NCBI GenBank assembly: GCA_034666705.1
Contig: JAXDLH010000062.1
Coordinates: 1 to 6,206 of the forward strand
Direction: 5' to 3'
Length of the DNA: 6,206 bases
DNA from: JAXDLH01 sp034666705
GTDB lineage: Bacteria > Chloroflexota > UBA6077 > SHYK01
The stretch's first letter is position 1. Every line of letters starts with the position of its first letter. The notes under the pieces are model-generated. The model made no database searches, was not told where the DNA came from, and saw only the letters and a list, made by a program, of their open reading frames with translations. The position numbers and the translations under genes are program-made. This document shows, piece after piece, positions 1 to 5,519 of this stretch.

Positions 1-34
1 GAGCAACCGTCGAGTGCGCACTCGACGGTTGCTC
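1..34 (-). terminator. Perfect 34-bp palindrome, candidate transcription terminator
   Basis: The first 34 bases equal their own reverse complement, centred between bases 17 and 18. As RNA this folds into a 15-bp stem closing a GCGC loop, or 14 bp with a six-base loop. It lies 32 nt beyond the stop codon of the minus-strand phosphatase-like gene, where a terminator for that gene is expected. A U-tract on the minus strand would fall to the left of base 1 and cannot be seen, so intrinsic termination is not proven. There is no T-run on the plus side. If a gene converges from the left it could serve both directions. Because the window begins at the first base of the palindrome, a fold-back assembly artefact at a contig end is an alternative. 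Confidence 0.5.
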
Positions 35-66
35 TGTGGGGCGCCAGCAGAGTACGGGCCGGTCAG

Positions 67-2337
67 TTAGCTGTGATCGCCTCGGCCGCCGCGGTCGTCG
101 TCGCCGTGGCCACCCTGATCACTGCCACCGCGGCCGCTCTGGCCGTCCCCGCCGCGCTGGCCCTGGTCGCCAACCTCGCCGAGCATCGCCTGAGCCTGCC
201 GCTGCAACTCCTGGGCACGTCGCTCGTCCCAGGGCTGGTTGGTGAATTCGGCGGCGTTCAGCACGCCAATGATCTGCGCGGCGAGCGCATCACGCCGACC
301 GGTCAGGCTCTGGAGCTGGCTCTCGATCTGCGTGTAGCGGGCGTCGCCCGGGGTGCTGCTGGTGAGCGCGGCCGTCGAGAGCGGCAGCGCATTCATCGCC
401 AGTTGGCCGAACGGCGCATTGAGCTGCTTGTAGGCCTCGCCGAGCCGGCTCAGCGTCTCGCGGCGACCGTTGAGACCGCGCGGCTCAGCCGAGCGATCGA
501 GGATGTCGAAGAGGACGCGGCCGTCGTGGACGTACGAATCGGTGAGACCGAGGAGACGCAACATCGTCGGGCGCACGTCGGTATGGTCGGTCCACAGGTC
601 GTCCTCCTTACCCATGCGATTGACGCCCGGGCCGACGAAGCCGAGCCAGGTCGTGGCGATCTCCGGCTGGATGTCGCCATGGTTCCAGGCGAACGCCGGG
701 TTGATGCAGGTCTTGCAGGTGGTCGCCGGGAAATCGGTGAGGAAGTAGTTGGGATCGCCAAAGAGCACGAAGGTGGGGTTGCGCAGCGGGTCGCCGGTGG
801 TGAACATGTGCAGCAGCTTCATGCCGGTCTGATCGGCCATCTGCACGAGCAGGTTGCTGCGACCGCCGGTGTACGGATTGTCAGCCGAGAGGGTGCCGAC
901 CGCCTGCTCGAACGCACGAGTGGCCGGGTCGGTCTGCGCTGGGTTGCCGGAGAGATAGAACGTGGGCGCATCGTCGCCATGGACCGTGAACGCAGTCCTG
1001 ATCTCCGGGTGCTGCTCCGCCATCAGCGTGTCAATGTTGGCGTTGATCTCGCCGATCTTGCTGTAGGTGCACGGAATGTGGACGCCGTCGCAGCTCGCGG
1101 GAGTTGGCGCGCCGCCGACGAAGTGGTCGCCCTCGTCGACGGTAAACACGAACAGAGTGTTGTTGCGGGTAATGCCAGCGGCCTGCAGCCGCGCAAAGAA
1201 GGCGGCAAACGCCTGGTCATATGCCTTGAGCTGCTGGACGTAGCCATCCTGGCCAGGACCAAATGCAACATGGGTATTGCCGGCGTTGCCGTGGTTGTCG
1301 TGTGCGTCGGAGATGTAGGCGTAGGTAACGGGGATGCCCTTCTCCTGCATGGCGGCCACGTAAGCGAGCGACGTCGCTGCGGACATGCCGTCGAAGCCGG
1401 GGAAGCCAGGGTTGCCGCTAGGATCGACGATTGGGTGACCGAACAGATCGTTCAGCGGCGCGGTTGCCGGCTGGCCGGTAAGGAACGGATCGATCGATTG
1501 GGCGCCGAAGAGGCCCTTGAAGCCGACGTAGCCACCCGGCTCCTGCGGCAGCACGTCCGCTTGACCAGAGGCGCAAACTGGAGCGTTCTGGGCGCAATGG
1601 ATCGCGAAGCCGACGAAGTCCGCCTGGGCCTTCGCCCGGTTCGTGTTGGCCTCGGTAACCTGGGGCGAAGGGTTGCCGAATACCTTGGTAATGTCACCGC
1701 TGGGGCCAGTGCCGGTGTTCTCCAGCACGATGTTTGCCGAGGCGACGCCGCCGACGTTGCAGCCGGCGCGCGTGAACGGCACCCACGGCGCGGGCACGTT
1801 GGAGCCGTCCGGCCCAACCATGTTGAATGGGGCACCGGCGGTCGAGACGACCGGATCAGTCCAGTAGCCGAACGAGCTGGGGAATTGGAAGCCCGCGCCG
1901 TTGTAGCGAACATTGCTGTTCGATACGATCTGACCGTGCCGGTCCGGGTAGACGCCGGTCAGCGACGAGAGGATGCCGCCAGCGGTGTGCGAGATCAGCA
2001 CAGTATGGTCGTCGGTGAGCAGCGTGCCGTTCTGCGTAATGAAATTGAGCAGGCTGGGCATCTGCTCCAGGTCCGACGGGACGTTCGGATTGTCGCGCCG
2101 GAGGTGGGTGTTGTCGAACTGAATGTAAATGACGTGCTGCACGCCACCCACGGCCGCACCGAGCTGGCACGTGGAAGATGGCGAAGCGGGCTGGCCAAAC
2201 TGAGCCGGCGTGGCGCCGTTCTGCGCCAGTGCGGGCACGGTGGCAGGGCCGCTCAACCCGAGGGACGCGGTGAGCATCGAGACGAGCGCGAGCGCGAGCG
2301 CGAGGCTGGAACGCCGGAGGCCGCGGAACGCATGCAT
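67..2337 (-). CDS. Secreted alkaline phosphatase superfamily protein (phosphoesterase-like)
   Basis: A 756-residue exported protein of the alkaline phosphatase/phosphodiesterase/sulfatase superfamily, probably a metal-dependent phosphoesterase outside the cell membrane; the substrate is unknown. The N-terminus has a basic stretch, a Leu/Ala core (residues 12-19) and an AxA cleavage site after Ala38. RR at 8-9 followed by SSL weakly resembles a twin-arginine motif. The mature part opens with a beta strand ending in FDN (Asp75, likely metal ligand). SHTAGG then LTGVYPDRHG follows; spacing from LTG makes Thr118 the nucleophile, at the place of formylglycine-forming Cys in sulfatases. Further likely ligands are Asp344/His349 in SDAHDNH, Asp401/Asp404/His405 in DEGDHF, and His553 in WNHGD. 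HTDVRPTMLRLLGL (585-598) is the family's C-terminal signature. Residues 665-725 look helical, and 722-756 is a Gly/Asp/Arg/His tail. AAGGAGG lies 10 nt before the ATG. The fold is confident; the exact activity is not. Confidence 0.9.
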   Translation of the reverse strand: MHAFRGLRRSSLALALALVSMLTASLGLSGPATVPALAQNGATPAQFGQPASPSSTCQLGAAVGGVQHVIYIQFDNTHLRRDNPNVPSDLEQMPSLLNFITQNGTLLTDDHTVLISHTAGGILSSLTGVYPDRHGQIVSNSNVRYNGAGFQFPSSFGYWTDPVVSTAGAPFNMVGPDGSNVPAPWVPFTRAGCNVGGVASANIVLENTGTGPSGDITKVFGNPSPQVTEANTNRAKAQADFVGFAIHCAQNAPVCASGQADVLPQEPGGYVGFKGLFGAQSIDPFLTGQPATAPLNDLFGHPIVDPSGNPGFPGFDGMSAATSLAYVAAMQEKGIPVTYAYISDAHDNHGNAGNTHVAFGPGQDGYVQQLKAYDQAFAAFFARLQAAGITRNNTLFVFTVDEGDHFVGGAPTPASCDGVHIPCTYSKIGEINANIDTLMAEQHPEIRTAFTVHGDDAPTFYLSGNPAQTDPATRAFEQAVGTLSADNPYTGGRSNLLVQMADQTGMKLLHMFTTGDPLRNPTFVLFGDPNYFLTDFPATTCKTCINPAFAWNHGDIQPEIATTWLGFVGPGVNRMGKEDDLWTDHTDVRPTMLRLLGLTDSYVHDGRVLFDILDRSAEPRGLNGRRETLSRLGEAYKQLNAPFGQLAMNALPLSTAALTSSTPGDARYTQIESQLQSLTGRRDALAAQIIGVLNAAEFTNQPWDERRAQELQRQAQAMLGEVGDQGQRGGDGQSGRGGSDQGGHGDDDRGGRGDHS
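2284..2304 (-). repeat. Hexanucleotide tandem repeat (CTCGCG)3-CTC in signal peptide
   Basis: Read on the minus strand, three exact copies of CTCGCG plus CTC encode Leu-Ala repeats at residues 12-18 of the phosphatase-like protein, forming the hydrophobic core of its export signal. Gain or loss of a unit would stay in frame and change core length by two residues. It may only reflect codon bias for Leu and Ala at high GC. Confidence 0.6.
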
Positions 2338-2347
2338 ACGGGAGTCT

Positions 2348-2354
2348 CCTCCTT
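2348..2354 (-). promoter_or_regulatory. Shine-Dalgarno sequence of the phosphatase-like gene
   Basis: AAGGAGG on the minus strand, 10 nt upstream of the ATG at 2337 (8 nt if the trailing AG is counted). It supports this ATG as the start, and the resulting N-terminus is a sensible export signal. Confidence 0.8.
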
Positions 2355-2410
2355 GCTATCGGCCCGCGCCGACCGCCGACGCGCGACCCGAGCCATGATG
2401 GCGAGGACTG

Positions 2411-2437
2411 ATTAACGCGGCCGCAGCCTGGTGTGAA
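2411..2437 (-). promoter_or_regulatory. Weak candidate promoter for the phosphatase-like gene
   Basis: On the minus strand TTCACA (2432-2437) matches five of six bases of the -35 consensus, and GTTAAT (2411-2416) matches four of six of the -10 consensus. The spacer is 15 nt, shorter than the optimum. Transcription would begin near 2404 and leave a leader of about 65 nt. This is the best left-facing match in the intergenic region but is only suggestive. Confidence 0.25.
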
Positions 2438-2449
2438 GAAAAGTGGAGA

Positions 2450-2465
2450 GGGACCGAAGGGTTCC
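2450..2465. other. Hairpin-forming inverted repeat 1 in the divergent intergenic region
   Basis: GGGACC (2450-2455) can pair with GGTTCC (2460-2465), including one G-T wobble, around a GAAG loop. It is the first of three adjacent hairpin-forming stretches between the divergent genes. If the candidate promoters are right, it lies upstream of both transcription starts and would work as DNA or not at all. Confidence 0.45.
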
Positions 2466-2497
2466 GCCGGCGTAGCTCGCGCGAGCGTGGCAGGCGG
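2464..2497. other. Nested inverted repeat 2 with perfect 12-bp palindromic core
   Basis: CCGCC (2464-2468) is complementary to GGCGG (2493-2497). Inside sits the perfect palindrome GCTCGCGCGAGC (2475-2486). The arrangement could be a two-fold-symmetric protein site or a compound RNA hairpin. It shares two bases with the preceding hairpin, so the two would compete if transcribed. No known riboswitch or T-box consensus was recognised. Confidence 0.45.
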
Positions 2498-2500
2498 GGT

Positions 2501-2525
2501 GAGCTCCTCGTTCCGAGGGACGCTC
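2501..2525. other. Hairpin-forming inverted repeat 3 in the divergent intergenic region
   Basis: GAGC (2501-2504) pairs with GCTC (2522-2525), and CCTCG (2506-2510) pairs with CGAGG (2514-2518) around a TTC loop. This makes nine base pairs interrupted by a small internal loop. It ends about 12 bases before the candidate right-facing -10 element. No T-run follows, so a simple intrinsic terminator is unlikely. Confidence 0.5.
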
Positions 2526-2533
2526 GGCCATGG

Positions 2534-2542
2534 TGTTATGCT
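2534..2542 (+). promoter_or_regulatory. Candidate extended -10 promoter for the solute-binding protein gene
   Basis: TGTTATGCT matches the extended -10 pattern TGnTATnnT, with hexamer TATGCT at 2537-2542. No convincing -35 box is present at the usual distance, which is tolerated by extended -10 promoters. Predicted transcription starts near 2549, giving a leader of about 38 nt that contains the Shine-Dalgarno sequence. Confidence 0.45.
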
Positions 2543-2550
2543 TTCAGCAT
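2538..2550. promoter_or_regulatory. Short inverted repeat overlapping the -10 element, possible operator
   Basis: ATGCT (2538-2542) and AGCAT (2546-2550) are perfect inverted arms around TTC. The left arm coincides with the predicted -10 hexamer and the right arm with the predicted start region, the position of a classical repressor operator. At five bases per arm it could arise by chance. Confidence 0.3.
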
Positions 2551-2574
2551 GCGGAACTGAGATGCCTCATCCGC

Positions 2575-2580
2575 GGAGGA
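2575..2580 (+). promoter_or_regulatory. Shine-Dalgarno sequence deciding a GTG start
   Basis: GGAGGA lies 6 nt before the GTG at 2587. Starting there gives a basic N-terminus, a hydrophobic core and a lipobox in the right order; no in-frame ATG occurs before the lipobox. This fixes GTG as the start codon. Confidence 0.8.
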
Positions 2581-2586
2581 TAGACA

Positions 2587-4341
2587 GTGCGCTTCGTTCG
2601 CTGGTCCAGTTGGCGCGTGAGGAACCATCAGTTATTCCGCGCCCCCTTGCTCCTCGTGCTGTTGCTGACGGCGTGCGCACCCTCGACGTCCTCAGCACCG
2701 TCGCCGGGCGCTGCGCCAGGTGGCCAGCCCGCCCCGGGCCGCAACCAGGCGGCCCGGCAGATCACCGTTGCCATCGGCGCGGAGGTGAACAACCTCGCCC
2801 CGAAGCTCGAGCCGGGCAACACCTTCGCATCCGAGTTCAACTTCATGACGGATAGTCCGCTCACCGTGGAGGACGCGCAGGGCAAAGCCTCGCCGCTCCT
2901 CGCGGCCGAGATGCCGAGCCAGGACAATGGCAGCTGGAAGGTGAACCCGGACGGCACCATGCTGACGACCTGGAAGATTCGGCCGAACGCCGTATGGCAC
3001 GACGGCCAGCCGATCCTCGGGAGCGACTTCGCGTTCGCCTTCAAGGTCTACATGGACCCGAACGTGCCCGTGGCCGATCGCCTGCCCGAGCAGTTCATGG
3101 ACCGGGTGGAGGCGGTCGACGACCGCACATTCAATATTTATTGGAAGACCGCTTACCCATGGGCCAATCGGCTCATCATTCGGGAGCTGCCGCCGCTGCC
3201 CGAGCACGTCGTCGGCCCGATCTACGCCCAGGGGGACGCCCAGGCATTCGTCGGCAACGCATTCTGGACATCGAACCAGTACGTCGGCAGCGGCCCCTAC
3301 CGGCTCGTCCAGTGGGACCCCGCCTCGCAGCTCATCTTCCAGGCGTTCGATCAGTACTTCATGGGCAGGCCGAAGACAGACCGGGTCGTGTTCCGGATCA
3401 TCGGCGACACGAACACCGTCCTCGCCAATGTGCTCGGGGGCAACGTCGACGTGACCGTGGGAATCACGCTCTCCCAGGAGGGTGGCGCGACGGCCCGCCG
3501 CCAGTGGGCCGACGGGCACGTGTCGGTCACACCGGTCCGCTTCCGCTACACGCAAATCCAGTTCAACCCGGATAAGCAGGGCACGCCCGCGCTGCAGGAT
3601 GTGCGCGTGCGCCAGGCGCTCGTGACCGCGCTCGATCGCGATGCGATTGCCGAGGTCGCCACGGCGGGCACCTCGAAGACCGCCAACGTACCGATTGTGC
3701 CGCAAGACCCGCTCTTTCCACGCGTTGACCAGGCGATCAGCAAATACCTCTACGACCCGACGCGCGCGCTCCAGCTCTTGCAAGATGCCGGTTGGGCCAG
3801 GGGCCCATCGGGAGCGCTGCAGAATGCTGCGGGCCAGACGCTTCCGATCGATATCTGGACGACCGCAGGCAGCGACAACGAGTCGGAGCAGCACCTCATG
3901 GCCGCCGGCCTGAGCCAGATCGGTGTACAGGCCAGCGAGACGTTGATCGCCCAGTCGCGGATTCGCGATGCCGAGTACCGCGTCTCGTTCCCCGCGCTCA
4001 ACACCACGGCGCAGTCGATCGACGTGCCGGCGATCTTGCGCATCTGGACCTCGCTCCAGTGCCCGACTGCGGCGAGTCGGTTCGGCGGCTCGAACCGCGG
4101 CTGCTGGAGCGATCCGGAGTTCGACCGCTGGTTCAACATCGCGAACACGTCGCTCGATCCGGCGCAACGCGACACGGGCGTGATCAATGCGTTGAAGGAG
4201 CTCACCGATCAGGTGGGGGCGTTCGGGCTCTCATACAACTCGGAGAACATCGCGGTGCGGAACGGGCTCGTCGGCCCCGGCCCGCGCTGGCCCGGCCAGA
4301 TCGGCACGACCTGGAACGTCTACCAGTGGGAGTGGCAATAA
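2587..4341 (+). CDS. ABC transporter solute-binding lipoprotein, family 5 (DppA/OppA type)
   Basis: A 584-residue extracytoplasmic solute-binding lipoprotein of family 5 (SBP_bac_5), which delivers peptides, nickel, sugars or other organic solutes to an ABC permease. Residues 1-30 form a lipoprotein signal: basic start, core LLLVLLL (21-27) and lipobox LTAC with Cys30 to be lipidated. A Ser/Pro/Gly-rich linker covers 31-55. The domain starts at QITVAIG (58-64). Typical family segments are TTWKIRPNAVWHDGQP (127-142), where the substrate-domain WHDG motif sits, GSGPYRLVQWDP (234-245), the NVDVTVG strand (286-292), DVRVRQALVTALDRDAI (338-354) and the helix DPTRALQLLQDAGW (390-403). Cys492 and Cys506 could form a disulfide. 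Length is ordinary for the family. No permease or ATPase gene lies in the window. The next gene starts 56 nt downstream on the same strand. The family is secure; the ligand cannot be read from sequence. Confidence 0.93.
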   Translation: MRFVRWSSWRVRNHQLFRAPLLLVLLLTACAPSTSSAPSPGAAPGGQPAPGRNQAARQITVAIGAEVNNLAPKLEPGNTFASEFNFMTDSPLTVEDAQGKASPLLAAEMPSQDNGSWKVNPDGTMLTTWKIRPNAVWHDGQPILGSDFAFAFKVYMDPNVPVADRLPEQFMDRVEAVDDRTFNIYWKTAYPWANRLIIRELPPLPEHVVGPIYAQGDAQAFVGNAFWTSNQYVGSGPYRLVQWDPASQLIFQAFDQYFMGRPKTDRVVFRIIGDTNTVLANVLGGNVDVTVGITLSQEGGATARRQWADGHVSVTPVRFRYTQIQFNPDKQGTPALQDVRVRQALVTALDRDAIAEVATAGTSKTANVPIVPQDPLFPRVDQAISKYLYDPTRALQLLQDAGWARGPSGALQNAAGQTLPIDIWTTAGSDNESEQHLMAAGLSQIGVQASETLIAQSRIRDAEYRVSFPALNTTAQSIDVPAILRIWTSLQCPTAASRFGGSNRGCWSDPEFDRWFNIANTSLDPAQRDTGVINALKELTDQVGAFGLSYNSENIAVRNGLVGPGPRWPGQIGTTWNVYQWEWQ

Positions 4342-4385
4342 GGCGCGGCGTACCATTGGGAACCACGCGGCCTCGACGCCGCCCC

Positions 4386-4390
4386 GGAGG
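4386..4390 (+). promoter_or_regulatory. Shine-Dalgarno sequence deciding the start of the decarboxylase-like gene
   Basis: GGAGG lies 7 nt before the ATG at 4398. The reading frame stays open far upstream into the preceding gene, so the start is set by this site together with the onset of family similarity just after it. Confidence 0.75.
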
Positions 4391-4397
4391 CCAGCCG

Positions 4398-5333
4398 ATG
4401 GCTGCTACGGCAACGGAGCTCACCCTGTCGCTCGTCGCGTCAGATATCACCCGGCCCATCATTGCCGGCGCGGTCACGCCCCGCGGCATTACCCTCCACG
4501 CCCAGGCGGCGGAGAGCATCGACAACCTCAGCCGGCGCATGGTGAGCGTCGAGTACGACGTGGGTGAAATGTCCTTCGCGACGTACATCATGGCGCGGCG
4601 CGAAGGTGTGCCGGTCATCGCCCTACCGTTCTTCACCTCAGGCCGCAACTTCCAGCACCGGAACTTCACCGTGCTGCACGATTCGCCGATCGACGACCCT
4701 GCCGGTTTTCGGGGCAAGCGGGTTGGCACGCCGCAGTACTGGCTCTCCACCGCGGTCTGGCAACGGTGGATGCTGCAGGAGATCCACGGCGTGCGGCCGG
4801 AGGAGATGGAGTGGGTCACGATCGATCCAGAGCGGTTTGCGAACGTCCCCGTCCCACCCGGCGTCCGCGCGCGGCGCGATACCTCGGGTCGCCAGATCCG
4901 CGATCTCCTGGAGGCCGGCGAGATCGACGCCAGCCTTTCCACACCGGGTGCGCCGCCACCGCCGCCCGATGCACCGGACCATCGCCGTCCCGCCTATCGC
5001 GATCCGCTCGCCGCGCAGCGCGAGTTCTACGGCCGAACCCACATCTTCCCCACCAACCACGTCGTGGTGATGAAAGAGGAGGCACTGCAGCGCGACCCGT
5101 GGGTGATCGAATCGCTGGGTGAGGCGTTCGAGGCCGCGAAAGCGGTCGCCAAGCCACCGGTGCCGCAGGGCATGGAAGACCTCATGGGCGACGACCCCTG
5201 GGCGTTCGGCATCGGCCCCAACCGGCCGGCACTCGCGGCATTCGTCGCCGCGTGCCGCGACCAGGGCGCCTGGGAGGGCCCGCTTACCGTGGAGCAGCTC
5301 TTCCCATCCGGCCTGCCGGAACGATACCGCTGA
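4398..5333 (+). CDS. 4,5-dihydroxyphthalate decarboxylase-like protein (periplasmic-binding-protein fold)
   Basis: A 311-residue protein of the family that includes 4,5-dihydroxyphthalate decarboxylase of phthalate catabolism; the fold is a type 2 periplasmic-binding fold used for an intracellular enzyme. Matching segments are LTLSLVASDITRPIIAGAVTP (residues 8-28; family form has YDRT and a G-x-V-x-PEGI turn), EYDVGEMSFATYIMARREG (52-70), IALPFFTSGRNFQHRNF (74-90), GKRVGTPQYWLSTAVWQR (106-123), LLEAGEIDASL (170-180), FPTNHVVVMKEE (217-228) and PWVIESLGEAFEAAK (234-248). The C-terminal DDPWAFGIGPNRPALAAF also fits. There is no signal peptide, so it should stay in the cytoplasm, unlike transport binding proteins. 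A proline-rich stretch (GAPPPPPDAP, 184-193) looks lineage-specific. It probably shares an mRNA with the upstream lipoprotein gene. Many proteins with this label have no tested activity, so the true substrate may be another aromatic or carboxylated compound. Confidence 0.85.
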   Translation: MAATATELTLSLVASDITRPIIAGAVTPRGITLHAQAAESIDNLSRRMVSVEYDVGEMSFATYIMARREGVPVIALPFFTSGRNFQHRNFTVLHDSPIDDPAGFRGKRVGTPQYWLSTAVWQRWMLQEIHGVRPEEMEWVTIDPERFANVPVPPGVRARRDTSGRQIRDLLEAGEIDASLSTPGAPPPPPDAPDHRRPAYRDPLAAQREFYGRTHIFPTNHVVVMKEEALQRDPWVIESLGEAFEAAKAVAKPPVPQGMEDLMGDDPWAFGIGPNRPALAAFVAACRDQGAWEGPLTVEQLFPSGLPERYR

Positions 5334-5417
5334 CGCAATGGCCGTAGTGGAAGCATGCGTATCTCACACCGGGGACGTTAGTGCGCTCCACTGGCTGGCG
5401 CGCCTTGGTGCGCGACC

Positions 5418-5444
5418 GGCCACAAGCACCCGCGGTGCTGTGCC
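5418..5444 (+). terminator. Hairpin after the decarboxylase-like gene, possible terminator
   Basis: AGCACC (5425-5430) pairs perfectly with GGTGCT (5434-5439) around a CGC loop. The stem extends outward through CAC/GTG and GG/CC with two single-base bulges, about 11 bp in all. A clear T-run is missing: only CCCTTGTT appears some 14 nt later. A terminator or processing site for the upstream pair is possible, but termination is unproven. Confidence 0.35.
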
Positions 5445-5462
5445 ATAGCCGGGTTCGCCCTT

Positions 5463-5492
5463 GTTAAATGGCCCGCCGCCAACCGCTAGACT
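5463..5492 (+). promoter_or_regulatory. Weak candidate promoter for the F420-oxidoreductase gene
   Basis: TAGACT (5487-5492) resembles a -10 hexamer, and GTTAAA (5463-5468) is a poor -35 match 18 nt upstream, in the only AT-richer part of the gap. It would start transcription near 5499, just before the ribosome binding site. This is a low-confidence reading. Confidence 0.2.
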
Positions 5493-5519
5493 TCCAGAGA
5501 TGTGGTGAGGAGGCGCGCG

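Larger units (their letters stand above)
5334..5519. other. Intergenic gap with hairpins, no gene seen
   Basis: This 186-nt gap separates the decarboxylase-like and F420-oxidoreductase genes. It carries two hairpin-forming stretches and a weak candidate promoter. GGCGCGCC (5397-5404) starts the first: CGCGC (5399-5403) can pair with GCGCG (5410-5414). The gap is long enough for the last gene to be its own transcription unit. A 36-codon ATG frame at 5338..5448 has no ribosome binding site and resembles nothing known. Confidence 0.6.

Noticed and set aside
73..2415. 780-codon open frame on the plus strand opposite the phosphatase-like gene
   Set aside because: It mirrors the real minus-strand gene codon structure in GC-rich DNA. 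Its translation is Arg/Val/Gly-rich, has no recognisable domain, and the minus-strand product has clear family motifs and a good ribosome binding site.
2546..2553. AGCATGCG present in both right-hand intergenic regions (also 5352-5359)
   Set aside because: An eight-base match is expected by chance at this length, and its position relative to the predicted promoters differs.
2450..2586. Possible T-box or other known riboswitch in the intergenic region
   Set aside because: No T-box sequence, specifier arrangement or other riboswitch consensus that I know could be found on either strand.
2692..4167. 491-codon open frame on the minus strand opposite the solute-binding protein
   Set aside because: Arg-rich, domain-free translation of the antisense of a well-supported gene; a typical high-GC shadow.
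3792..4397. Upstream extension of the decarboxylase-like frame into the preceding gene
   Set aside because: The extension is Arg/Pro-rich, overlaps the well-supported lipoprotein gene out of frame, and family similarity begins only after the ATG at 4398, which has its own GGAGG.
4398..5333. Assigning the pht5 gene symbol or a thiamine-precursor (NMT1) binding role
   Set aside because: Other phthalate genes are absent from the window, and the protein lacks a signal peptide, so neither a specific symbol nor a transport-binding role is justified.
5338..5448. 36-codon ATG frame starting 4 nt after the decarboxylase-like stop codon
   Set aside because: No Shine-Dalgarno sequence, no recognisable features, and it runs through the hairpin at 5418-5444; it cannot be supported as a gene.
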